64,000 nt of DNA from Litsea cubeba (lineage: Eukaryota > Streptophyta > Magnoliopsida > Laurales > Lauraceae), in assembly GCA_012931725.1 (NCBI GenBank), contig CM022944.1, forward strand, positions 61,910,600 through 61,974,599. Direction: 5' to 3'. Every line of letters begins with the position of its first letter. Position 1 is the stretch's first letter. A program made the translations under genes and the position numbers. The notes beneath the pieces are model-generated. The model searched no databases. It was not told where the DNA came from and saw nothing but the letters and a program-made list of their open reading frames with translations. This document shows positions 11,577 through 22,215 of this stretch, piece after piece.

Positions 11577-11759
11577 CTCCTTTAGGTTCACTCTTCTCTG
11601 TCTGTCTGTCTATCATGGGTTACACATTACATCATATATATAATGTTCTCTTTCTTATTCCCTAAGAAACCCTATCTTAGTCAATAAGAAAGTCCCGGTA
11701 CAATTACCATAATACCCATGTCCATGAACCCAATTGGTCTGGACCTACTAAGCCCAACA
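11577..11759 (-). repeat. 3' LTR of the copia element, truncated
   Basis: Identical by eye to 16955-17137 over 183 bp, but lacks the 135 bp equivalent to 16820-16954 (the U5 side). The sequence abuts the target duplication AGAGA directly. Confidence 0.85.
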
Positions 11760-11776
11760 ATCTCCCCCTCCAGACC
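11760..11776 (-). other. Polypurine tract of the copia element
   Basis: Minus strand reads GGTCTGGAGGGGGAGAT immediately before the LTR start TGTTGGGC; this is the plus-strand primer. Confidence 0.75.
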
Positions 11777-11804
11777 ATGAGGAAAGATGTTTCTGAACCC
11801 CTAA

Positions 11805-14800
11805 CTAGGAGTCCAGTCCTGCCAACTCTGAACACAGCTCCAGCTTTCCCTTAGACACGACCTTAGTCATCATGTCAGAGGGATTCTTGTCAGTGTGAAT
11901 CTTTTCCAGCTTCATGAGGTTCTTCTCGATGACCTCGCGAATCCAATGATAACTCACATCAACGTGCTTTGTGCGGGCATGGTATGTAGCGTTCTTGCTA
12001 AGATCCATAGCACTCTGACTATCACAGTAGACTACATACTCTCCTTGCTTCAAATCCAGTTCTTTAAAGAAATTCTTCAACCAAATCATCTCCTTCCCTG
12101 CTTCATTAGCAGCTATGTATTCTGCTTCGGTTGTAGACAATGCTGTACACTTCTGCAACTTAGACTGCCAGGAAATAGCTCCCCCTGCAAAAGTAAATAA
12201 GTACCCAGAAGTGGACAACCGACGATCAAGTTCGCCTGCAAAATCAGCATCTGTAAAGCCTTCAAGTACTGGTTTTAAGCCTCCGAAACACAAGCAAAAA
12301 TCTGATGTGCCTCTCAAATATCTGAAGATCCACTTCACTGCTTCCCAATGCTCTTTCCCAGGGTTAGAAAGAAATCTACTCACTACACCCACTGCATGAG
12401 CAATGTCTGGCCGTTGTACACACCATGGCATACATAAGACTCCCAACTGCTGAGGAGTATGGAACAGACATCATCCGTTCCTTTTCTGCATCTGTAGTAG
12501 GACATGATCTCTTACTGAGCTTGAAGTGACTGGCTAAAGGCATGCTAACTGGCTTAGCATCTACCATGTTGAATCTCGCTAGCACCCGTTCAACATATTT
12601 CTCCTGTGACAACCACAGCTTCTTGGCATTCTTGTCACGACGTATTTGCATTCCCAAAATCTGTCGTGCGGGACCCAAGTCTTTCATGTCAAAAGTCTTT
12701 GACATGTCCCTTTTTAATCTGCCAATCATCTCACTATCCTGTCCAACTATCAACATATCATCTACATATAAAAGAAGGATGATAAATTTGCCATTACAAA
12801 ATTTACGAACATAAACACAGTGATCTGCAACTGTCCTCCGGTACCCATGACTCACCATGAATGAATCAAACTTCTTGTACCACTGTCTCGGCGCTTGTTT
12901 CAGCCCGTAGAGACTCCTTTTCAACCTGCAAACCAGCTGTTCTTTTCCTTCTACCTCAAACCCCTCCGGCTGAGTCATGTAGATCTCTTCTTTCAGATCA
13001 CCGTGAAGAAAAGCAGTCTTCACATCCATCTGTTCAAGTTCAAGGTCCATGCTGGCAACTAGACCCAAGATAACTCTAATAGAAGTCATCTTCACAACTG
13101 GAGAGAAGATTTCATCGAAGTCAAGACCCTTCGTCTGCGCAAAGCCTTTAACCACTAGTCGTGCTTTGTGCTTTATCAGTTTTCCACTGTCATCTCTCTT
13201 CACCTTGAACACCCATTTGTTCTTCAGAACCTTCTTGCCTTTTGGGAGTTCCACCAGCTCATAAGTATTGTTCTTTTCAAAGAACTCATCTCATCCTGCA
13301 TAGCCTTCATCCACTCATCTTTATCTTCATGAGTTTTTGCTTCTGGGTAGCTCTCTGGCTCCCCCTCATCAGTAAGCAAAATATAATCTGATGCAGGATA
13401 TCTTGTTGATGGTTGACGCTCTCGAGTAGACCTCCTAGGAGGTTCCGTGGTTTCTGACTGAGGAGACTGTTCCCCCTGCTCAACACCCTGTTCATCTGGC
13501 AACCCCTGCGCCTCATCACGATCTAAATCGTGTTGTCCACCTTCTCCACCTGTAGTCTGCACTGGAGAAGGAGTCGGTGTGAGATCAACCACTCCATCAA
13601 CAACTTCTTTAGACTTTTCAGTCTTTTCAATATCTCCAAAGAATTGGTCTTCATGAAACACCACATCCCTACTTCTGATAATTTTTCTTTTCTCTGGGTT
13701 CCATAACCTGTAGCCAAACTCGGCTCCACCATAGCCAAGAAAAATGCAACACACTGCCTTATCATCCAGCTTTGAACGATGCTCCTTTGGTACATGTGCA
13801 AAAGCCTTGCACCCAAATACCTTCAAATGAGAATAAGAAACATTTTTACCTGTCCATACTCTCTCCGGAAGATCAAAATCCAAAGGAACTGAGGGAGACC
13901 TGTTAATCAGGTAAACGGCAGTCAGAATAGCTTCACCCCAAAATGGCTTGGGTAACTGTGCCACTCTAATCATGCATCTCATCTTTTCAAGAATAGTGCG
14001 GTTCATTCTTTCGGCTATGCCATTGTGCTGTGGAGTACCAGGAACTGTTCTTTCATGTCGAATACCATGCTTTGAGCAATAGCCTTTAAATTGGTTGGAT
14101 GTGTACTCACCACCATTATCTGTGCGGAGACACTTCAAGAGCTTTCCTGTTTCTCTTTCAACCATGACATGAAACTGCTGAAATATCTGGAACACTTGAT
14201 CCTTCGATTTCAACGCATAAATCCAAACTTTCCTGGATGCATCATCAATAAATGTGACAAAAAGCTTATTGCCACCCAATGACTCCACCTCCATGGGACC
14301 ACAAACATCAGAATATACCAAATCCAACACATTAGATTTTATAATTGATGTTTTAGAGAAAGAAACCCTATGTTGTTTACCAAACAAACAATAATCACAA
14401 GGGTCAAGGGATGTACCTTTAGAGTATTGAATCAAATCTTTCTTTGCCAATAACTGCAGTCCTTTCTCACTCATATGTCCAAGTCTCTTGTGCCCCAGAT
14501 TTGGAGAGGATCTGTCTTCAACAGCATTCAACACACCTTTGCATAGCTTCACATGTGTCTTGTACAGCGTATTACACGCCTTCCCTCTCGCAAAAATAAG
14601 AGACCCTTTAGTGAGTTTCCACCTGCCATTTTCGAAGTAACTTTCATAACCTGCACGGTCCAATGAAGTCCCAGAAATCAGATTTAACCGCAGATCAGGA
14701 ATATGTCGCACATCTTTCAGCGTCATTGTGCAACCAATATCGGTTTGAATGCAGACATCACCGATCCCAACAATATTTGAATGACTTGTGTTGCCCATCT

Positions 14801-14960
14801 TCACAGTGCCAAAGTCCCCCTGCTTTGTACGTCGTGAACATCTCCTTAGAAGGAGTAGCATGGTAAGATGCTGCTGTGTCAACAACCCACTCAACCTGAT
14901 TATCTACAACACTCAAACACTCTTCAACTTCACTGGTAAGAATCACTACTTCATTATCCA
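11805..14960 (-). pseudogene. Copia pol: protease, integrase, RT, RNase H with three frameshifts
   Basis: Protease active site VVDTAASYHA at about 14870. Integrase has a His/Cys zinc site (HMSEKGL, CDYC) and the catalytic triad in YSDVCGP, RTDNGGEY and NGIAERMN. RT has YVDDMLI; RNase H has TDADFAG, AEY and YCDSQSAM. In sense order the frame breaks near 14816-14820 (a C5 homopolymer, extra base), near 13276-13281 (missing base) and near 12415-12420 (extra base). The open pieces are 14894-13224, 13254-12376 and 12446-11805. The order integrase before RT defines copia; the Tork/Tnt1-like call comes from overall resemblance. Confidence 0.9.
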
Positions 14961-15771
14961 AAGTAGCAGTAGTGTTCGTGTCATTCTTCTGCTCATTGTT
15001 GGTTTCTTTCTTTTCCTTCAAGGCAAAGCAATTCTTCCTAATGTGACCCTCCTTGCCACAATGAAAGCATTTTCCAGACTTTTTCTTAGTCTGTGATTCC
15101 TTGCCACCTCTGGACTTGCCACGACCCCCTTTTGGTCCCCTACTCTTACTCCTCCCTCTATTCTCAGTAACAAAGGCTTGTGCATTATCTGTCCCTGCAG
15201 TTTTCCTTCTTGTTTCTTCATTTAACAAGCTGCTAGTAACCTGACTCATTGATCACACACCATCTGGAGTAGAGTTGCTCACGGAAACAACCAATGTCTC
15301 CCATGTATCTGGTAAAGAACTTAGAAGAAATAAAGCTTGCATCTCATCATCAAGGACCATATTCATTGTAGCCAGCTCATTCACAATGCATTGAAAATCA
15401 TTTATGTGGTCGTCTATTTTTCCACCCTCCTTGAATTTCATGTTTACAAGCTTTCTAATCAGAAAATTTTTGTTTACGGCGGTTTTCTTCTAATATCTTT
15501 CTTCTAACTTCATCCAAAGGGTTCTCGCATTGGTTTCATTAGACACGTGATGAAATATGATGTTATCCACCCACTGTCTGATGTGACCAATGGTCTTTCT
15601 ATGCATCTTTTTCCAATCTGGATCAGACATATCTTTTGGTCGGGCACTATCCCCCTCAATGGGATTATAGAGGTCTTTGCAATAGAGTATATCCTCCATC
15701 TTAGGTTTCCAAATCAACCAATTGGTATGGTTGAGTTTGATCATGGTAGTGTTCACAGTGTTGTTCTCCAT
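14961..15771 (-). pseudogene. Copia gag with two nonsense codons
   Basis: Starts MENNTVNTTMIKLNHTNW at 15771, a copia-type gag N-terminus, followed by the nucleocapsid. The CCHC zinc knuckle CFHCGKEGHIRKNC lies at about 15069-15028 and is preceded by a Gly/Arg/Lys-rich basic stretch. A TAG at 15490-15492 and a TGA at 15253-15255 interrupt one continuous frame; there is no indel between them. Confidence 0.88.
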
Positions 15772-16805
15772 CTTAATTTAATAATCAAGAAAATATAAAC
15801 AACTGTCACTAACCTTAATTTCTGCACCAATCTGTAGATCTCGTCACCACGAGGACACTGGAAGAAACGGATCTGAAATCCGACTCTGGATGGCTCCGAT
15901 ATCGCAAAAATAGTTTTCTGCGCTCCGATTAGTCAAACTTTCTTGTTGACCGTCAAACTGCCAATCTTCTTCCACAGTTACGTAGATCTGCTCGCAACGA
16001 GTCTGTAGGCGCAAACGGATCTCCGATCTGACCTCGGATGATCAAGATATCGACGATACAAGTTTCAACCGTCGATCTGGTCAAACCCCTGTTGACCGTA
16101 AAGTGCGCTGACGTGGCGCTGACGTCAGCAGAATCTGGAGTGGGCTTCCTGTTCACGGGTCAGGCGAAATTGACCCAGAACTGACCTGACCTGGTCCTGG
16201 TGTGGGCTTAAAGCACTGGGCTTCCTGCAGACGGGTTAGGTCAACCTGACCCGAGCCCAACCCGGACTTGGTCCTTCTTCCTCTTCCAAACAGAACTGGG
16301 TTCTGTTTCCTTTCTTGCTACTTTGGTTCTTCGGCCACGGCGAGGTGCTGCTACTTTGGTTCTTCGGCCACGGCGAGGAAACGACGGCCGGCGGAGTTCC
16401 GGCGACGGCACGGCAGCGCGGCGGCGAACAGCGGGCGACGCACGGCGATGGCGGGCGACGGGACGGTGAGGGAGCGATGGCAGCAGCAGGGTTCTGCAAA
16501 ACGAGATCCAGGCGGCGATCTGCACAACGGCCTGGGATTCCTGCAAATCCGGTTCCGACCAAAACACAAGAAAAAAACGTTCTCCTGTTTCCCTCCTTCT
16601 CCGACAACGAGCAGCCTCTGTTTCTGCAAGAAGAAACAGTTCTCTGTTTCGAATTAAGAATTTGATCGGTGTGATCGTGTGGCCCAGCAAAGATCGGAAA
16701 CGATCTCACTTTCCTGCGACGAAGAACCACGCGCAGAAACTCCGGATACCCTTGATCCGATCCGTCGATCGCAACGCGGCACAATCCAACCCTAGTAAAT
16801 CCTAG
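15772..16805 (-). other. 5' leader of the copia element
   Basis: About 1 kb between primer site and gag start, GC-rich in 16260-16560. Several overlapping open frames exist on both strands but none shows a known motif or suits a protein gene; I regard it as untranslated leader. Confidence 0.6.
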
Positions 16806-16817
16806 GCTCTGATACCA
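16806..16817 (-). other. tRNA-iMet primer-binding site of the copia element
   Basis: Minus strand reads TGGTATCAGAGC, two bases after the LTR end ACAACA. Confidence 0.9.
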
Positions 16818-16819
16818 CT

Positions 16820-17137
16820 TGTTGTGCGCGTGTATGCGGAAACGTGAATCAGCGATCGAACGAACAATTAAACCACACAAGACAAACAATCACACACAAG
16901 AGAATTACGTGGTTCGGCAATCTTGCCTACATCCACGGGAAAGAAAACTCGACTCTCCTTTAGGTTCACTCTTCTCTGTCTGTCTGTCTATCATGGGTTA
17001 CACATTACATCATATATATAATGTTCTCTTTCTTATTCCCTAAGAAACCCTATCTTAGTCAATAAGAAAGTCCCGGTACAATTACCATAATACCCATGTC
17101 CATGAACCCAATTGGTCTGGACCTACTAAGCCCAACA
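16820..17137 (-). repeat. 5' LTR of the copia element (318 bp)
   Basis: In sense runs TGTTGGGCTTAG...ACAACA with proper TG/CA ends. The 3' LTR copy matches only its first 183 bp. Followed by AGAGA target duplication at 17138-17142. Confidence 0.9.
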
Positions 17138-18429
17138 AGAGATTCAGCACTAATCATAGGAAAATACAAAAGAAATCCAAGATGGCAATTCTATGCACAA
17201 ATTTGCTACAGAATTTCAGACCTTAACTAAGATGAAAAACAGAGATTTAGAGATGGTTTTCTAGCATTATAAACATTAGCAAACATCAAAAACCTTCATG
17301 CTAATATAAACAAAATCATTTAACAAGACTGAACTAAATTTTAATGCTAGAAAACTTCTGTAAATCAGACCTTACATGGCTAAAACAATCATTCAAATGA
17401 ACCAAATTTTCAAATCGGAATTTATAAATAGACAAGATTCAAAAGCATGCATTCCAATCCATTTATTCACTTGCCTCCACTCCAAAAGGATCTAAGGTTT
17501 CCTCCCAGAAATCTCTTCCCTCAGCCCAACTCCAAGCTACAAAAACCATGGAAAAACCCACTCAAAAGAAATCCATATTTTTGAAATAAAAGGGGTTCTT
17601 CAAGAACCACCTTGCATGCATGCTAAAAAGCTTCAAAAGGGTCTAAAGAACCCAAGGCTAGGAGGAGAAAGCCAAGCCTCACCTGAAAGTGCAGAGATCA
17701 GCAAGAAATGTTTGGTGAGGAAGATGGGTCCAGCTGAAATCCCTTGAAAATGGTATCAATAGAAAGCTTAGGTGATGAGGGAGAGATTGGTGCACTCAAA
17801 TCTTCATTTTTGGCCAAGGAAGTTCAACATGCAAAGGAGAGAAGGTGGCTGTAATGGAGAAGAAGAAAGAGCTCTCTTAGCTGCTGTAGTAGGGAAAAAT
17901 GGAAGGGTAGAAGAGAACCCACGTTGGGTTTAGTTTTAAGTGGGGAAGTGGGTCCCATTTGGTCTTAAACTTGACATGGCTGGATCAGTCATTTGTGGGT
18001 CCCGGACGAGATCGACGAAGAAGACAAAATTGATCAGCAAAATTTCTATTTTCCAAAAAGTATACTTTCCCCAATTTCTGAAATTTTCGAAATCATGGAC
18101 AGATTTAGTGAAAATGTCATTTTTGCCCATTTTCCTCGAAAAACGTGATTTTTGAGCATCAAATCAAAATGGTCAAAACATGAAAGTTGTTAAACTTCAT
18201 CGAATGAGTCAAAATACGTCAAATCCAGAATTTTTAGAAATGAAAAGTAATTTCTCATAAAAAATACATATCATAGGGACCGGGTCAAACTAAAGTCAAC
18301 GGTCTTCAAGGCTATGGAAAAATCCAATCAAACTCGAAAACAAGGTCAAACTGAATCAAATCTCGCTTAAAAAGCCAAACCATGATTAAAACCATACTAA
18401 ACAAAAGAACCGGGGGTCGGGATCTTACA
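17138..18429 (-). repeat. 5' LTR of element A, 5'-sense part
   Basis: Continuation of LTR A after the copia insertion, ending (plus) ggatcttaca at 18429. Positions 17741-18429 are nearly identical to 6282-6970. Positions 17460-17740 also resemble 37920-38190 in solo LTR E, so A and E are related families. No gene. Confidence 0.9.
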
Positions 18430-20495
18430 CTTCTTGCTTTCCAACACAATCTACCTGGTCTCGAGGATCAACCTCTTAAAGGTCCTTGTCACAAAAGCAG
18501 GTTCCTTCAATGCCCGACTGGCAAAATGGTCCATCCTTCTGTCACAATTTGATATTAGGTATGTACCACAAAAGGCAATCAAAGGGCAAGCTCTAGCAGA
18601 CTTTCTCGCAGAGCATCCATTGCCTAAAGATTCTCCACTCAGAGATGATCTTCCAGACGAACCAGTCTACAATGTGGAGACTTTCTCACAAAAAGCTTCC
18701 TGGGACATGTACTTTGACGGTGCAACCAGGACAACTGAAAAAAGACAGCTGATCTCAGGAGTTGGCATCCTCTTTGTTAGCCCCGACAAATACATGATTC
18801 CACACGCTTTTCTCACTACTGGAACCATGCACAAACAATGCAGCTGAATATCAAGCTCTGATCCTAGGATTGGAACTCGCCATCGAATCCGGTATCACCA
18901 TGCTGGAAATCTTTGGAGACTCTCAACTGATCGTCAACCAGATGAATTAGAAATTTGAAGTCAGGAAGCCTGATCTGCTGCCTTACTACAACAAGGCACA
19001 ATCACTTCTGCAAAAGTTTGACATCTGTCACATCACCCGCATTCGTAGAGGTGAAAACATACGTGCAGATGCCCTGGCTGGACTTGCCGCATCTATGGCA
19101 ATTCAGGAAGGGGAAAACATGCAAATCACAATGTACGAAAGAAGAATCCTTCCTCCTCTTAACACACATCAAGCAGTTGCTGAATGCCACCAAGTGGTTG
19201 GAAGTCGGATTTCAATCCTTCAACCTTCAATCGGCGACTTGAGGAATCCGTTCATTGATTACACTATGTTCGGAATCCTACCTGAAGATCCAAAAGAACG
19301 GGTAAGCATCCAAAGGCGAACCCCAAGCTTTCATTTGGATATTCCTTCAAAAATCCTTTACGGGAAATCCTTCAACGGAGTACTTCTACGCTGCTTGTTA
19401 CAATAAGAGGCTGAAGAAACACTCAAAGAAGTTCATGCTAGTCTTTGCGGAGCTCATCAGGCTGGTCCCAAGCTCTATGATCATTTAAAAAGGTTAGGTT
19501 ATTACTGGCCTACCATGATAGCTGACGCAATGCAATCTGCTAAGCGCTGCCAACAATGCCAAGTTCACGGAGATTATGTTCACATGCCTCCAGAATGACT
19601 ACATCCAACAGCGATTTCATGGCCTTTCGAAGCCTGGGGTATGGACATCATAGGTCCAATTTCTCCCCCTTCAACCAAAGGTCATCGCTTCATCTTCGCC
19701 GCTACGGATTATTTCTCCAAGTGGTCAGAAGCATTTGCGCTTAACGAAATAAAGACCTCATCAGTCCTTTAGTTCCTGCGCACCAACATCATTTGTCGTT
19801 TCGGCATACCCAAAAGATTTGTCCATGATAACTTACCACAATTCCAGGATCATCGATTCTACAGATTCTGCGACAAATACAAAATCCAAAGCTGTCCTTC
19901 GACTCCATACAATCCGGCAGCAAACGGATTAGCAGAAGCTTTCAACAAGACACTCTGCAAAATCCTCAAAAAAATGGTCTCTAGTCACAAAAGAGACTGG
20001 AGCGACAAACTGTTTGAAGCTTTGTGGGCCTATCGAACCACCGTTCGAGGACCAACCCATAGCACACCATTCTCCTTGGTTTATGGATGCGAAGATGTCG
20101 TGCCCTTGGAAGTACAAATTCCTTCCTTGAGGGTATCCTTGCAAAATGACATGACTCAAGAAAGCAATGTCAAATTGTGACTCCATGAGCTGGACAATCT
20201 CGATGAGAGATGGCTCGAAGCTCGGCAAAGCATTGAACTTTACCAAGCACGCATGGCAGGATCTTTCGACAAAAAGGTCAGGCAACGTGCCTACAAAAAG
20301 GGTGACTTGGTTCTTGCGGTAAAAAGACCAATGGTCTTCGCTCACAAGTCCAAAGGCAAATTTGAGCCAAAATGGGAGGGACCCTACGTCATCGACAAGG
20401 TTTTCTCCAACGGCGCATACGCACTCCTAAACATGGAGGGTGACAGATGTATGCTGCCCATCAACAGCAAGTTCTTAAAGCGGTACTACCCTTGA
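18430..20495 (+). pseudogene. RNase H and integrase of element P1
   Basis: RT tail and RNase H (MYFDGATR near 18715; EYQAL and FGDSQL follow). The frame shifts near 18830, and a TAG at 18948-18950 follows. After the linker comes the integrase with a His/His/Cys/Cys zinc site (HQAG...H, CQQC near 19460-19560) and catalytic positions in MDIIGP, HDN and NGLAEAFNK. Lesions include stops near 19598, 19771 and 20178. The HDN motif here reads HDNLPQF where P2 has HDNGPQF. The C-terminus (KWEGPYVI) ends at 20495. P2 at 40031-40930 is the better copy of the integrase. Confidence 0.88.
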
Positions 20496-20864
20496 AGACT
20501 TACCCAACTGGGTAAGACCAATGCCTGTACGGCCAAAATCGGTTTCCAGGTACACGCTCGTCAAACCCAATCTTTTTAGAATTTTCATATCAAATGTTGA
20601 AATTTCTAGAAATTCAAACAATGCTTACTTTCACCGTTTCATTGTTCAAAAAAAATTCCAAGTTTAGGAACCTTTCCCTAACTTGACCAAAATTTTCAAC
20701 CCTTGAACCCAAAATTCATGGTTTGAAACAAAATCTGGATTCAGGGATTTCCACCCTAGTCCACCCTACCTTTTACCGCCAAAATGATTTTAGGTCAAAA
20801 CCTATGACCCTCGTGTCTTTAAACAAAAAAAAATGGTTTTTCAAAAAAAAAAAACCACGGGGAA
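20496..20864. other. Spacer after pol of P1
   Basis: No coding signal. It repeats almost unchanged at 40931-41270 (P2) and, reversed, at about 63660-64000 (P3), so it is part of the element. Confidence 0.7.
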
Positions 20865-21480
20865 GCGACGCTTAGTCGATACTCACACAAATCGGAAGCA
20901 TGTGAACCACGTTCAACACTTCCAAAATCGCAGGGAAGTGACATTTCGTCGATACTTGCAAAATCCAAAGCCGTGGAGATGCAACATTTCGGTTGATATC
21001 CACAACCCAAATTTCAAAGGTTCGAAAAAACCAAGAAACCGTGGAGATGCAACATTTCAGTTGATATCCACAACCCAAATTCCAAAGGTTCAAAAAAACC
21101 AAGAAACTGTGAAGATGCAACATTTCAGTTGATATCCACAACCCAAATTTCAAAGGTTCAAAAAAAAAAAAAAAACCAAGAAATCATGGAGATGCAACAT
21201 TGGAGTTGATATCCACAACCCAAAGGTTCGAGAAAACAGCACATTTCAAAAATCGTGGGGAAACGACATCAAGTTAGTACCCGCAAAACCAAAAATTTTT
21301 GAAAAGCAAGGAAGCGACATTCCATTGATACTTGCACCCAAATCCGCGAGGATGCGACATTCCATCGATACTTGCAACCAAATGAGCAAGGATGCGACAT
21401 TCCATCGATACTTGCAAGACCATTCAGTAGGGAGGCGACTTTTAGTCGATACTTGCATTTTTGAAAACCAAAACCGGTTA
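20865..21480. repeat. P1 array 1: 68-bp and ~40-bp tandem repeats
   Basis: Units with gtggagatgcaacatttcag start at about 20971, 21039 and 21107 (68-bp period). They grade into shorter units around gcgacattccatcgatactt between 21300 and 21450. All share a gacatt-Y-gatac-like core. Same array in P2 (41275-41700) and P3 (63170-63660, reversed). Confidence 0.85.
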
Positions 21481-21800
21481 TAGATGCCACCAAAATCGGC
21501 TATAGGTGCCACCAAAACAGGCTATAAATGCCACAAACCGGCTATCAATGCCACAACACAAACAGGCTATAAATGCCACCAAACCGGCTATCAATGCCAA
21601 AAAGAAAACTGGCTATCAATGCCACAAAACAAACCGGCTATCAATGCCACAAAACAAAACTGGCTATCAATGCCACAAACCAAAAACATGGCTTTCAAAA
21701 AACCCAGCTATTAATGCCACAAACTCGGCTATCAATGCCAAAAAACTGGCTATCAATGCCATAAAACTGGTTCTCATGCCAAAACCGGCTTCCATGCCAC
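21480..21800. repeat. P1 array 2: GGCTATCAATGCCA repeats
   Basis: About a dozen units of 20-30 bp with core GGCTATMAATGCCA. Also at 41715-41935 (P2) and 62930-63150 (P3, reversed). Two units of the same motif occur inside the P LTR (near 30918, 49541 and 55400). Confidence 0.85.
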
Positions 21801-21884
21801 CAAAACAAAAATCTGGCTCCCATGCCAAAACAATCATTTGACAAAAGATTTTCACAAAATGACAAGTTCTTGATCAAATCCCAT

Positions 21885-22215
21885 TTAGCAATTGCTTTCA
21901 TCACAAAAAGATTTAAGTGAGCGTAGGGAAAACAAAAAAAAAAACATCCCATTTAGCAATTGCTTTCATCACAAAAAGATTTAAGTGAGCATATGGAACA
22001 CAAAACAAAAAAATATAAAATAATATATATCACATTTAGCAATTGCTTTCATCACAAAAAGATTTAAGTGAGTATAGGGAAAACAAGAAAAAAAAGTATC
22101 CCATTTAGCAATTGCTTTTATTACAAAAAGATTTAAATGAGTGTAGGGAAAACAAGAAAAAAAAGTATCCCATTTAGCAATTGCTTTTATTACAAAAAGA
22201 TTTAAGTGAACGTAG
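21885..22215. repeat. P1 array 3: catttagcaattgctttcatc repeats
   Basis: Five units of about 60-85 bp beginning near 21885, 21946, 22029, 22100 and 22167. P2 has two (41990-42110) and P3 about one (62820-62865), so copy number varies strongly. The array ends just short of the stop codon of the antisense gene. Confidence 0.85.

Larger units (their letters stand above)
11577..17137 (-). mobile_element. Ty1/copia element (Tork/Tnt1-like) inserted in LTR A
   Basis: Minus-strand copia element with order gag, protease, integrase, RT, RNase H. The full 5' LTR is at 16820-17137, primer site at 16806-16817, polypurine tract at 11760-11776 and a truncated 3' LTR at 11577-11759. Flanked by AGAGA on both sides (11572-11576, 17138-17142). 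The 183 bp shared by the two LTRs look identical, so insertion is very recent, yet the coding region has two stops and three frameshifts. Confidence 0.92.
6282..18429 (-). mobile_element. Element A: non-autonomous chromovirus-type LTR element (LARD-like)
   Basis: Minus-strand element with part of the 3' LTR (6282-6970), a polypurine tract (6971-6984), a ~2-kb internal region without recognisable domains, a tRNA-iMet primer site (8989-9000) and a ~3.9-kb 5' LTR (9005-18429) split by a copia insertion. Its right end abuts RNase H sequence of P1 at 18430. Visible 3' LTR sequence and its counterpart at 17741-18429 differ at about seven sites in 689 bp by eye, so the insertion is fairly recent. 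Lack of gag and pol plus long LTRs fits a large retrotransposon derivative moved in trans. Confidence 0.85.

Noticed and set aside
16236..16889. A 217-codon minus-strand frame in the copia leader
   Set aside because: It spans the primer site and LTR border and has no known domain; best seen as untranslated leader.
21480..22215. Regularly spaced short repeats as a possible CRISPR array
   Set aside because: Units are direct tandem repeats without unique spacers, the setting is a plant retrotransposon and no cas-like gene exists.
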